From JBFWWP01 sp050246115 (GTDB lineage Bacteria; Planctomycetota; UBA8108; UBA1146; JAJFFE01): a stretch of DNA of 64,000 bases. The position numbers and the translations under genes are program-made. The stretch is from positions 53,614 through 117,613 of the forward strand of contig JBFWWP010000019.1 in NCBI GenBank assembly GCA_050246115.1, written 5' to 3'. Under the pieces are notes generated by a model. It saw nothing but the letters and a program-made list of their open reading frames with translations. It made no database searches and was not told the DNA's origin. This document shows, piece by piece, positions 16,384 through 25,071 of the stretch; the first letter of the stretch is position 1, and every line of letters starts with the position of its first letter.

Positions 16384-17568
16384 TCAGCGGCGACGCAGTC
16401 CTCGCAGCCGCTCGTTCGCGGCGAGGAGAGTCTCCGTCTTCTTGCAGAAGGCGAAGCGCAGGAGGCGCCGCCCCTCGTCGACGTCGGCCCGGTAGAACAC
16501 GCTCGGGGGGACCGGGGTGACTCCGACCGAACGCGTGAGGTGCTCCGCGAAGCTGCGATCGTCCCCGCTCCAGAGTCCGGTGAACGCCGCGAGGACGAAG
16601 TAGGTACCGCTAGGAACGGCCACCTGGAAGCCCGCTTCGCGCAGTCCGGAGACCATGAGGTCGCGTCGGGCCACATACTCGCGCCGGAACTGCTCGAGGT
16701 AGTCCCCGCGGCAGCGGCGGAGTCCGGCAGCGACGGCGCGCTGCAGTGGGCTCGCGGCACAGAAGGTCAGGAACTGATGCGCGGCTTGGAGCGAGTCGAC
16801 CAACGGGGGCGGGCCGAGGGCCCAGCCCACTTTCCACCCGGTCAACGAGAAGGTCTTGCTGTTGCTCGAGAGGCACAGCGTGCGCTCACGCATTCCCGGG
16901 AGCGTGGCGAACGGGATGTGCTCGGCGCCGTCGAAGGTGAGGAACTCGTAGACTTCGTCGGAGATCACCACGACGTTGTGGCGTTCCGCGAGGCGCGCGA
17001 CCATCTCGAGCTCGCTCCGCGAGAACACTTTGCCCGTGGGGTTGTGCGGAGAGTTCAGCACGAGCACGCGCGTGCGGTTGGTGAAGCACGCAGCCAAGGT
17101 CGCCTCGTCCAACGCGAAGTCGGGGAATCTCAAGGTGCAAAAGCGGGCGGACGCGCCCGCCAGCGCAACGCACCCCAAGTAGCTGTCGTAGAACGGCTCG
17201 AAGAGGATCACTTCGTCGCCTGGGCTGAGAAGGCCGAGGAGCGCTGCGGCGATGCCCTCGGTGGCGCCACAGGTAATGGCGATCTCGCGCTCGGGGTCGT
17301 ACTCGAGGTCGTATCGGTCCATGACCATGGCGCTGATCTCGCGCGTGAGATCGAGGTCCCCGCGCGAGCGGGAGTACTGATTGATGCCCGAGCGCAAGGC
17401 TTGCACGGCGGCGTCGATGATCTCGCTGGGTCCGTCGAAGTCCGGGAATCCCTGAGCGAGATTGATGGCGGAGTGCGCGTTCGCCAGTGCCGACATCTCC
17501 GCGAAGATCGTGGTCCCGAACGAGCGGAGGTTCTGGTTGCATGGCAGTGGAGACCTCGAGGTCGTCAT
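16384..17568 (-). CDS. PLP-dependent aminotransferase class I/II (kynurenine/glutamine transaminase K type)
   Basis: Fold-type I aminotransferase, ~394 aa, cytoplasmic. INLAQGFPDFDGP and GINQYSRSRGDLDLTREIS near the N-terminus, LNSPHNPTGKVF, ISDEVYEFLTFDG, and the PLP lysine in SNSKTFSLTGWKVGWALGP match kynurenine-oxoglutarate transaminase / cysteine-S-conjugate beta-lyase-like enzymes. The start is uncertain: the frame is open to 17658, but that would overlap the upstream CoA-binding gene by 56 bases, so I prefer ATG at 17568, 34 nt downstream of that gene. Probably the last gene of the bacilliredoxin operon. Exact substrate unproven. Confidence 0.87.
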   Translation of the reverse strand: MTTSRSPLPCNQNLRSFGTTIFAEMSALANAHSAINLAQGFPDFDGPSEIIDAAVQALRSGINQYSRSRGDLDLTREISAMVMDRYDLEYDPEREIAITCGATEGIAAALLGLLSPGDEVILFEPFYDSYLGCVALAGASARFCTLRFPDFALDEATLAACFTNRTRVLVLNSPHNPTGKVFSRSELEMVARLAERHNVVVISDEVYEFLTFDGAEHIPFATLPGMRERTLCLSSNSKTFSLTGWKVGWALGPPPLVDSLQAAHQFLTFCAASPLQRAVAAGLRRCRGDYLEQFRREYVARRDLMVSGLREAGFQVAVPSGTYFVLAAFTGLWSGDDRSFAEHLTRSVGVTPVPPSVFYRADVDEGRRLLRFAFCKKTETLLAANERLRGLRRR

Positions 17569-17602
17569 CGGCGAGCCCGACGTCTGGGCGCGGGAGGGCG
17601 GG

Positions 17603-18079
17603 TCATGACCGTCCACCGCGTCGTGTCGCGAAGGCGACGAGGACACACGGTCCCCCATGGATCATCGTCAAGCCCAGCTCGGTACCGCGGCGGATGGCGG
17701 CGGCACTCTCGGCGCCCGGCTGCAACCAAACGAACTCGACGCCCGCTTGGGCCGCTTGCTCGACCACCCGCTCTGTGGCCGACGGGGGCGTGATCACGGA
17801 GACCGCGGCAATTCGCTCCGGCACATCGAGGAGGGTCGCGAAGGCTCGAAGCCCGTGCACTTCGTGCTCTCGGGGGTTGATGGGGACCACCGACAACCCG
17901 CGCGCGATGTAGGCCGCGAGCACCTTGCTCCCGAACTTCTCTGGGGCATTGCTCGCACCGACGACAGCAAAAGTCTCGGCCTCGAGAAAGCGCGCGACCG
18001 CTGCGTCCATCGTCTCTGCCGCGGATGCGCCTTCCTCCGGGTCGGCGCGACCCGTTCCGGGGACCGGTTCCCGGGTCAC
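17603..18079 (-). CDS. CoA-binding domain protein (YccU-like)
   Basis: Small cytoplasmic protein of 158 aa with a CoA_binding_2 Rossmann fold: FAVVGASNAPEKFGSKVLAA, VVPINPREHEVHGLRAF and VSVITPPSATERVVEQAA. Role unknown; such stand-alone proteins bind CoA or acyl-CoA. The GTG start at 18079 overlaps the stop of the upstream gene (GTGA), which suggests coupling; an internal ATG at 18010 would remove an unconserved 23-residue leader and is possible. Confidence 0.85.
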   Translation of the reverse strand: MTREPVPGTGRADPEEGASAAETMDAAVARFLEAETFAVVGASNAPEKFGSKVLAAYIARGLSVVPINPREHEVHGLRAFATLLDVPERIAAVSVITPPSATERVVEQAAQAGVEFVWLQPGAESAAAIRRGTELGLTMIHGGPCVLVAFATRRGGRS

Positions 18080-18348
18080 TTCAGCTCACCGAGTTTGCGC
18101 ACGGAATGGATGTCCTCGCGCGGCACCATGAGTCGGTCGAACTTCTTCCAGATCCCGAAGGCCGAGGCCTGACGGAGATACTCGTTCTTGGACTTGCCGT
18201 CGGCCTCGTCATGCATGTCGGCATCGAGCAGGATGATTCCATCGGGAGTTTCGGTGTCGCACCGGCCCACGAAGACGCGCGTGTCTAACGTGTCCACGAC
18301 CACCGTCAGTCCGTGCAGCGGGCTCTTGTCGTGATGAAACGTCCCCAT
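18076..18348 (-). CDS. Small conserved-looking protein, possible SH3/Sm-like fold
   Basis: 90-aa protein of unknown function. Visible pattern: LHGLTVVVDTLDTRVFVGRC, then DGIILLDADMH, a polar linker with EYLRQASAFGIWKK, and VPREDIHSVRKLGEL, i.e. short strands as in Sm/SH3-like barrels; this is only a guess from pattern. The ATG is one base past the bacilliredoxin stop and the end overlaps the CoA-binding gene, so it is firmly inside an operon, which is the main reason to call it real. Confidence 0.7.
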   Translation of the reverse strand: MGTFHHDKSPLHGLTVVVDTLDTRVFVGRCDTETPDGIILLDADMHDEADGKSKNEYLRQASAFGIWKKFDRLMVPREDIHSVRKLGELK

Positions 18349-18349
18349 G

Positions 18350-18787
18350 TCAACCGCGCGACCCGGCACCCGCACAGTGCGAGTCGAACGCAGCGATCAG
18401 GTCGAGCGCGATCGACTTGGGGTCGCGTCCTTCGATGTGGTGCCGCGGTACGAAGTGGACGACTTGACCGTCCTTGAAGAGCGCGAAGCAAGGACTGCTC
18501 GGTGGCAAGTGTCCGAAGAACTGCCGCGCACGCGCAGTCGCTTCGAGATCCTGGCCGGCGAACACGGTGCCGACGCGGTCGGGTCGATTCGTGTGTTGCA
18601 GCGCCAGTTGCACGGCCGGTCGCGCTCCGCCGGCAGCACAGCCGCACACCGAGTTCACGACCAGCAGGGCGGTGCCCGGTCCCGCTTGCATGAACCCTTC
18701 GACGCTCTCCGCGGTCATCAGCTCGGCGACACCTGCGCGCGCCAGTTCGTCGCGCATGGGTTGCACCAGTCTTGGGTCGTATGGCAT
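18350..18787 (-). CDS. Bacilliredoxin (BrxA/BrxB, YphP/YqiW family)
   Basis: Thiol-disulfide protein of 145 aa that in Firmicutes removes bacillithiol from S-bacillithiolated proteins. Diagnostic CGC active site in LLVVNSVCGCAAGGARP (Cys48, Cys50), then FAGQDLEATARARQFFGHLP, SPCFALFKDG and HFVPRHHIEGRD. Normal length. Start at 18787 (MPYDPRLVQPM) is fixed by AGGAGG 4-5 nt upstream. First gene of an operon with the 90-aa protein, the CoA-binding protein and perhaps the aminotransferase. No bshA/B/C gene is in the window, so bacillithiol use remains an inference. Confidence 0.92.
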   Translation of the reverse strand: MPYDPRLVQPMRDELARAGVAELMTAESVEGFMQAGPGTALLVVNSVCGCAAGGARPAVQLALQHTNRPDRVGTVFAGQDLEATARARQFFGHLPPSSPCFALFKDGQVVHFVPRHHIEGRDPKSIALDLIAAFDSHCAGAGSRG

Positions 18788-19080
18788 TCGTCCTCCTCTT
18801 TCCGGGGGCTTGCGCTGACGGTCCTCGGCATGTTGGGTCTCGGCACCGCGAGGCTGTGATCGCTGAGGCACGGTGATCGCTCGCGCCCCGCGGTCGACCG
18901 AGGCCTGCTGTCAACCACGGGCGAGCCTCGGCAACCGAGCCAACGATCTCGCCCGAACCCAGTGCCCCGCACGCGCGGGCACCAGCCCAAGAACCGTCGC
19001 GATGCTAACAGGTCGCAGGAGTCGGGGGAATCGCTCCTGCCCGGCGCGGACTCGGTTCGAGGAACCTCAGGACGTTCGCA

Positions 19081-20892
19081 TCACCCATGGTTGTGCGAGC
19101 AGCCAGGCTGGGGCGGGGAGTCCCTACGGTCGTCTCCGGGGAAGGTGAAGATCTCGCCCACGAAGGCGCGCGGTCCCTGACGCAATATGGATGACAGAAA
19201 CACCGCCCCGAGGAGCGCGAGCCAGCTCCAGCGCCACCAGGATCCGTGAAGGTGCTCCTCGTGCGGGGCGACCCCACCGCCGACGAGCACGAGCTGAACC
19301 ACGAAGCCAGCGGTGATCGCGAGCGCGGCCATCCCCAAGGCGAAGCGCCATGCGAACGCTGCACCGTGGAGCTGCTTGAGGATCCCGAAGGTCGTCACGT
19401 TCGTGGCCGGACCCGTCAGCAGGAAGGCGAGGCCGGCACCGGGGGAGACGCCGTTCGCGATGAGGATGGCGACCAACGGCGTGGCCCCCGAAGCGCACAC
19501 GTAGACCGGCATTCCCAGCAAAGCGAAGATCGGGACTTCGAGCCAGTGGGGAATGGCCCCGAACCAGTCGCCCTCGAGAATCGGTTGCGCCCCAGCCGCG
19601 ACGATCAACCCGAGGAGTACCCAAGGGCCGGTGTGGTCGACCATCTCCCCGAGGCCGATCTGGAGTCCGTGCCGAAGCCGTTCGGTCAGCGTCTGCGGCG
19701 CGGCGGGCTCGACCTCGTGCTCGGTCGGTTCGGCGGGTGGCGTGGGATTGCGCTGCGACCAACGTCCGAGGTACCAGCCGATGGCCAGGGCGACGATGGC
19801 GGCAGCGGCGACGCGCGCGATCGTGAACGAGCCCCCCAGGAGCGGCAGCGAAATGAGGACTGCGTCGATTCCAAGTTCGGGAGCGGCTACCAGCAGGGCC
19901 GTGGCCGCTGCCACCGGCGCCCCGCGCAGGACCAGGCTGCGGTAAATCGGTACGACTCCACAGGAGCAGATGGGGATCGGCAGTCCGAACGCGACACCGC
20001 GCACCGCTTGCGCTAGGTGCGAGCCTCGCCCCAGCCACGCAACGGAGGCCTTCGGCAGGAACGCATGCATGAGGCCAGCGGCGAGGTAACCCAAGAGGAG
20101 TGCCGGCGCGCTCGCGAGGGCCAGTTCGAAGAAGACATGCGCGAACTCGTCGGTGTGGTGGTGCGGTGAGCCACCGACGGTCAAGTGTTCGTGGGGAGTT
20201 CGAACCAACGCGACCACGCATGCGAGGGCCACGGTCGCGCCAATGCCGGCGGCGAACCGGCCGCGCGGTGACTCCGGGGACGCTTCGTCGTGCCGCGCCA
20301 GCGGGTACGCGGAGTGAACGAGCACGTGCAGCAAGGCGCCGCCGACGAGCGCCTGGAACAGACCGATCCAAACGCCATCGAGGCCGGTGAGGACCGAGCC
20401 CCCGAAATAGAAGCCGCCGACGGTGAACAAGCCCATGCTGAAGAGGACCCCGGCAGCGATCCGCACCGAGTGTTGCGGGCGAAGCAGCCACCAGATCGTC
20501 AGGCCATCGGGCAAGCGGTGGAGCACCACGGCGAGGGGCAGCACGGCGTCACTCTCTGCGCCGCTCGGCGCGAGTGCCATGCCGTCGACGAAACCGTGCA
20601 GCATGAGGCCGACGAGTGCGAGCACGAGCGCTACCGCGTGGGCCTGTCGACCGAGCCCGCCCCGCGCTCGCTCGACGAGAGTCGGACCTGCGAAGCCGAG
20701 CAGCGCGGCGAGCACCATCCAAGGGCCGGCGAGCTGCAAGGCCTCGGGGAGCACCTCGAACAGGACCGTCCCGCCGATGATGACGTAGGTGAAGCCGTCG
20801 AGTCCCGCGAACACGGAACGGGCAGGACGCGCGAGCCGGTGACATACCGGTGCGGCGGCGAGTAGCAGCAGACTGACGATGAGCCAGAACAA
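19081..20892 (-). CDS. ZIP-like metal transporter fused to ArsP/SO_0444-type permease
   Basis: Inner-membrane protein of 603 aa with two transporter halves. The N-terminal part (~1-200) looks like a ZIP family unit: LMLHGFVDGMAL (His99, Asp103) and VVLHRLPDG (His125, Asp129) resemble the metal-binding helices. A His-rich linker (TPHEHLTVGGSPHHHTDEF) follows. The C-terminal part (~250-570) is a DUF318/permease of the SO_0444 or ArsP type with GLPIPICSCGVVPIYRS, AAPELGIDAV, VYVCASGATPLVA and TGPATNVTTFG. The tail is PQPGCSHNHG. Likely metal or metalloid efflux/homeostasis; substrate not determinable. TTG start at 20892 with GAGGGG about 9 nt upstream. Divergent from the DUF255 gene. Confidence 0.8.
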   Translation of the reverse strand: MFWLIVSLLLLAAAPVCHRLARPARSVFAGLDGFTYVIIGGTVLFEVLPEALQLAGPWMVLAALLGFAGPTLVERARGGLGRQAHAVALVLALVGLMLHGFVDGMALAPSGAESDAVLPLAVVLHRLPDGLTIWWLLRPQHSVRIAAGVLFSMGLFTVGGFYFGGSVLTGLDGVWIGLFQALVGGALLHVLVHSAYPLARHDEASPESPRGRFAAGIGATVALACVVALVRTPHEHLTVGGSPHHHTDEFAHVFFELALASAPALLLGYLAAGLMHAFLPKASVAWLGRGSHLAQAVRGVAFGLPIPICSCGVVPIYRSLVLRGAPVAAATALLVAAPELGIDAVLISLPLLGGSFTIARVAAAAIVALAIGWYLGRWSQRNPTPPAEPTEHEVEPAAPQTLTERLRHGLQIGLGEMVDHTGPWVLLGLIVAAGAQPILEGDWFGAIPHWLEVPIFALLGMPVYVCASGATPLVAILIANGVSPGAGLAFLLTGPATNVTTFGILKQLHGAAFAWRFALGMAALAITAGFVVQLVLVGGGVAPHEEHLHGSWWRWSWLALLGAVFLSSILRQGPRAFVGEIFTFPGDDRRDSPPQPGCSHNHG

Positions 20893-21134
20893 GTCGCGTC
20901 CCCTCTTTGGCGATTCCTTACTCGAGCGTTGCCGAGGTCGGTTCTCGTCAGCGCGCCGCGGAACTTAGCGGGAACCGCGTTCGTCCGAAAGGCCAGCGCC
21001 CGGTCGAGCGGGATTTCGCGGTGGTCCGCCAGGGTTTGGAGCACGGTCGAGGCCGGCGCCTGTTATGGTGGGCCGCAGCGTGGCCATGCCAACGAGGAGC
21101 ACCGAGGAACGAACTCCTCGGACAGGAGGTTTTC

Positions 21135-23567
21135 GTGGGGATTCTGCCCAGTCGAGAAGAGATCGCGCGCTTGCCCGCGGACGGTGGACCCGAGTTCAAT
21201 CGCCTCGTTCACGAGACCAGCCCGTACTTGCTCCAGCACGCGCGGAACCCGGTCGATTGGCACCCGTGGGGAGCGGAGGCCTTCGCTCGGGCCCGGGCCG
21301 AGGACAAACCGGTGTTTCTATCGGTGGGGTACTCGACGTGCCACTGGTGCCACGTCATGGAGCGCGAGTCGTTCGAGCAACGCGACGTCGCCCGCGTGCT
21401 CAACCGTGTCTGCATACCCATCAAGGTCGACCGCGAGGAGCGCCCCGATCTCGATGAGATCTACATGATGGCGACCCAGGCGCTCACGGGGCACGGCGGG
21501 TGGCCGAACTCGGTTTGGCTCACCCCGGATGGACGGCCGTGGTATGCCGGCACCTACTTCCCGCCCGAGGACCGGGGCGGGCGGGTCGGCTTCGTGACCC
21601 TGTTGCAACGCCTCGACGAAGTCTGGCGGCAGCAGCGAGAACGTGTCGAGGAGTCGGCCCAGCAGCTGACGGAACGGCTGCGAGATCTCGGCACCGGACG
21701 ACTGGCTCGCCCCGGCGGGCGTCTCGACCGCAGCGTCGTAGGGCGAGCCGTGGAGGAACTCGAGGCGCAGTTCGACCCGGTGCACGGAGGCTTCGGGGGG
21801 GCGCCGAAGTTCCCTCCGCACGGGAGTCTGCGCCTGCTGCTCGCGGAGATCGCGGCCGGCCGCGACCCGGAGGGACGGTTGCGCGATATCCTGACCGCCA
21901 CGCTTCGGGCGCTGGCGCGCGGCGGTATTCACGATCAACTCGCAGGGGGCTTTCACCGCTACTCGACCGATACGGAGTGGCTGGTGCCGCACTTCGAGAA
22001 GATGCTCTACGACAACGCCCAGCTCGGCTTCATCTACACCGAGGCCTATCGACTCCTGGGCGACGACGAGTTCAAGGAAACTGCGGAGTCGCTCTTCGAT
22101 TGGGTGTTGACGGACATGACTTCCCCAGACGGTGGCTTCTACTCGGCTCTCGACGCGGACAGCGAGGGCGAAGAGGGGCGGTGTTACGTCTGGACGCGAG
22201 CCGAGGTCGAGGACGGCTTGCGCGGGAAGCGTGACGAGGGCGAACGAGAGACGCGAGCGGTGGCCGTGCCGGAGGTCGACGAGGCGCTGCTGGTCTGCAT
22301 GCACTACGGGGTCACGGAGGCCGGGAACTATCGAGATGAGGCCACTCACGCGCGCACTGGGCGCAACATTCTTCATCGAGCGCGGTCGCTCGACGATGTG
22401 TCCGCCGATGTGGGCCTCAGCGTCGCTGAGGTCGCTGCGCGACTCGACCGCGCGCGGGCCCGACTCCTCGGAGTGCGTCGCACCCGCAGCCAGCCCCATC
22501 TCGATGACAAGATCCTCACCGCGTGGAACGGGCTCATGATCGGCGCACTCGCGCACGCAGCCCGTGTCTTTGCGCAACCACGTTATGAGGCCGCAGCGCG
22601 CCGAGCGGCCGACTTCGTGTTGGCGAACCTCCGCCCCGAAGGAAAGTTGCGGGCGACCTACCGTTTGGGGGAGGCACGGCTTCCGGCCTACCTCGACGAT
22701 CATGCGTTTCTCGCCGATGGACTGTTGGATCTTCACGAGCTGACCCACGATGAACGCTATTCGACGGCGGCGCGTGGCCTGGCCGAGGACCTGACCGAAC
22801 GCTTCGAGAACGCGAGCGAGGGGGGCTTCTACTTCACGGCCACCGATCACGAGCCGCTCTTGGTTCGTTCCCAAGACCCGTACGACAAAGCGATTCCATC
22901 CGGGAACGGAGTGGCCGCCCGCGTGTTCCTGCGTCTCTCGGCGCGAGCCGGGGACCCGGAGTATCGCCGTGTAGCGGAGCGTACGCTCACGCGCTTCTTG
23001 CCGCAGATGCGCGCAGCACCCCGCGGCACCGAGGCCCTGATCCTCGCGCTGACGGGTTTTCTCGAAGGGGCCGAACGAGCCGCAGCGCCGGCCGACAGGC
23101 TGCCGGCCCTGGGTTCGGCCGACGCCGAGGCGCAGGCCGGGGATCTCGTGGCCCGCTTGTATCTGGGAAGCCTCCGTGGGGCACCCGGTGCGCAAATCCC
23201 ACTTTGCGTCGTCCTGGAACTACCGGCTGGCGTGGCGGCGAGCGGTACGCGAGAGTCGGGAGCCGCGTTTCCAACCGAGTTGACCTTGGACGGTCCCGAG
23301 GGCTTCGCGCTCGTCGCGCGCGAGGTTGCCGATCTTCACGACGCGGGGGCGCCCACCCACCGACTGCGGCTACGCGGCCAGCTCACCGTCGCGAGCGGGA
23401 TCCAAGAGGGTGCGCAAGTGATCCGGTTGCAGCTCGCGACCCAGTTGTGCCGCGACGATCGGTGCGAGCTACCGCAGAGCCTCCCCCTGGCGGTGCCCTT
23501 CTGGGTCACCGCAGACGCAGCCGCTATGGGGCCTTGGCGTCACCCCGACTTGTTTGCGCAGGGGTGA
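21135..23567 (+). CDS. DUF255 thioredoxin-domain protein (YyaL/SPATA20-like) with DsbD-like C-terminus
   Basis: 810-aa protein. An N-terminal thioredoxin-like DUF255 domain has the hallmark EFNRLVHETSPYLLQHARNP and redox motif CHWCH (Cys69, Cys72). A six-hairpin (alpha/alpha toroid) glycosidase-like middle follows (GGIHDQLAGGFHRYSTDTEW, VPHFEKMLYDNAQL, DSEGEEGRCYVWT, TAWNGLMIGALAHA). The last ~120 residues (IRLQLATQLCRDDRCELPQS) resemble the N-terminal domain of DsbD, which most homologues lack. Function of the family is unsettled; thiol chemistry is likely. GTG start at 21135 with AGGAGG 5 nt upstream. No clear signal peptide. Confidence 0.87.
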   Translation: MGILPSREEIARLPADGGPEFNRLVHETSPYLLQHARNPVDWHPWGAEAFARARAEDKPVFLSVGYSTCHWCHVMERESFEQRDVARVLNRVCIPIKVDREERPDLDEIYMMATQALTGHGGWPNSVWLTPDGRPWYAGTYFPPEDRGGRVGFVTLLQRLDEVWRQQRERVEESAQQLTERLRDLGTGRLARPGGRLDRSVVGRAVEELEAQFDPVHGGFGGAPKFPPHGSLRLLLAEIAAGRDPEGRLRDILTATLRALARGGIHDQLAGGFHRYSTDTEWLVPHFEKMLYDNAQLGFIYTEAYRLLGDDEFKETAESLFDWVLTDMTSPDGGFYSALDADSEGEEGRCYVWTRAEVEDGLRGKRDEGERETRAVAVPEVDEALLVCMHYGVTEAGNYRDEATHARTGRNILHRARSLDDVSADVGLSVAEVAARLDRARARLLGVRRTRSQPHLDDKILTAWNGLMIGALAHAARVFAQPRYEAAARRAADFVLANLRPEGKLRATYRLGEARLPAYLDDHAFLADGLLDLHELTHDERYSTAARGLAEDLTERFENASEGGFYFTATDHEPLLVRSQDPYDKAIPSGNGVAARVFLRLSARAGDPEYRRVAERTLTRFLPQMRAAPRGTEALILALTGFLEGAERAAAPADRLPALGSADAEAQAGDLVARLYLGSLRGAPGAQIPLCVVLELPAGVAASGTRESGAAFPTELTLDGPEGFALVAREVADLHDAGAPTHRLRLRGQLTVASGIQEGAQVIRLQLATQLCRDDRCELPQSLPLAVPFWVTADAAAMGPWRHPDLFAQG

Positions 23568-23671
23568 CTTGGCTGCGCATGCCCCCTTGCCGCGGCCTCC
23601 AGTGAGGTCGGCGAGCCGCAGACGCTCGGCGGCACGCTCTGCGCCACGGCCACGGTGCGCGCCGCCGCCGC

Positions 23672-24988
23672 TCACGGAGTGCCATGCTTGACGATCACGG
23701 TGTACTGGAAGGTGTCGTGTGTTCCTCGCGGTGACGTGGGATAGAAGCGGATCGTCTGGTGATCGACGGTCTCCACGTTGAAGTCCAGGCCGCTGACCGA
23801 GGCCGACGCGGGGAAGGTTCGTTCGATCTCCACACGGGCCGCGAACGGGAGTGAGTTGCGAATCGAGGTCTCGTACTCGAACACCTCGTCGTAGGCCCGG
23901 AGGGTCTTGCGCTCGAAGACGATGTTCTGGCGCCGGTACGATCTCGTGGCGCGCTCGATGGTGACCTCTTGTTGGGCGCCGGTGTTGATCTCGCACTTCT
24001 CATTGATGGCTACGTACGGAAGGTGAACCTGTGCCAGGAAGCTCAGGTCCTGTAGGTCTGAGCGGCGAAAGACGTGCAAGGAGCCGCTGGGGAGCGGGGC
24101 TAGGCCGAGGTTGGAGTGCCCTTCCCGACCCGGCAGCTTGCGGTTGTCGAAACGTGCGAAGCGATAGACGTCGGCCCCCCAAGAGTCGTGGAGGCGGAAG
24201 GTCACTTCCACCGGCACGTCGTCCACATCGAGCGCGTTCAGGGACCGTGACCAACCATGGGGCACGCTCTGGGCGCCGTCAATGCGAAACACGAAGTACT
24301 CGCTCAAGCCTTCCTTGACGATGCCGTTACTCTCGTCCGCGGCGGCCAAGGCCTCCGTCGCTCGCTTCTCAGCATCTCGCAACCCGCCATACGCTTGGCT
24401 GCGCTCTTGGGGCGCGAGTTGGCTCCACCCCCCGCGCGTCCGGGCGAGCACAGCGATCTGCTCGACCAAGTTCACCGTGCCGACGATCAGTCGAACCTCT
24501 GCGTTCGGGTAGTCTTCGCCGCTTTGGTTCGTGACCAGCACGTCGCCGCGTAGCCGCAGGCGGGTGTCGTCTTGGCTCAGGTGCGCGAGGTACGAAGCGC
24601 TCCAGGTGATGTTGCTCGTGAAGTAGGTGATCTCTACTTCGGCGTCCCCGTCGAACGTACTCTCGACGTTCCACTGGAGCGCTTCACTCGGTGCAGGTGG
24701 GAACACGGTATCGATGAGGGTCAGATCGCGTGCATGGGACCGAAAGTGAAGCTCGATGCTCGACGCGTCGATGAGCGTCTGCGCCCAAGTGAACTGCAGC
24801 ACGTTCGATCCGCGTTGGAACGTGAGCAGGCGCCGGTCGCGCACGAGGGTGAGATCGGCGGAGTTGTAGATCGTGAGTTCGGCCGCCCGGCGTTCGGGGA
24901 CCGTGACCAAGTCGACGGCGGCGAGGGCACTCGAAGTGCCGCAAGCGATCCAGGATCCCAGCAAGAACAGGACGATTGAGGGCTTCAC
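23672..24988 (-). CDS. Exported DUF4139-type protein (paralogue 1)
   Basis: Secreted protein of ~438 aa, function unknown. Signal peptide SIVLFLLGSWIACGTSSALA, then an N-terminal domain with VTVPERRAAELTIYNSADLT and a beta-rich body (EVEITYFTSNITWSASYLAH, QSGEDYPNAEVRLIVGTVNL, FERKTLRAYDEVFEYETSIR) that matches the DUF4139/mucoidy-inhibitor-like pattern. GTG start at 24988 with AGAGGAAG 7 nt upstream. It lies just after a paralogue on the same strand and probably shares its transcript. Confidence 0.72.
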   Translation of the reverse strand: MKPSIVLFLLGSWIACGTSSALAAVDLVTVPERRAAELTIYNSADLTLVRDRRLLTFQRGSNVLQFTWAQTLIDASSIELHFRSHARDLTLIDTVFPPAPSEALQWNVESTFDGDAEVEITYFTSNITWSASYLAHLSQDDTRLRLRGDVLVTNQSGEDYPNAEVRLIVGTVNLVEQIAVLARTRGGWSQLAPQERSQAYGGLRDAEKRATEALAAADESNGIVKEGLSEYFVFRIDGAQSVPHGWSRSLNALDVDDVPVEVTFRLHDSWGADVYRFARFDNRKLPGREGHSNLGLAPLPSGSLHVFRRSDLQDLSFLAQVHLPYVAINEKCEINTGAQQEVTIERATRSYRRQNIVFERKTLRAYDEVFEYETSIRNSLPFAARVEIERTFPASASVSGLDFNVETVDHQTIRFYPTSPRGTHDTFQYTVIVKHGTP

Positions 24989-25071
24989 GACGCGCTTCCT
25001 CTCTCCAAAAGGGGGGGGTGGTGGGAACGAAGCCGATGGCACGGGAGCGGCTCCTGGCGGAGGCCAAGCGC

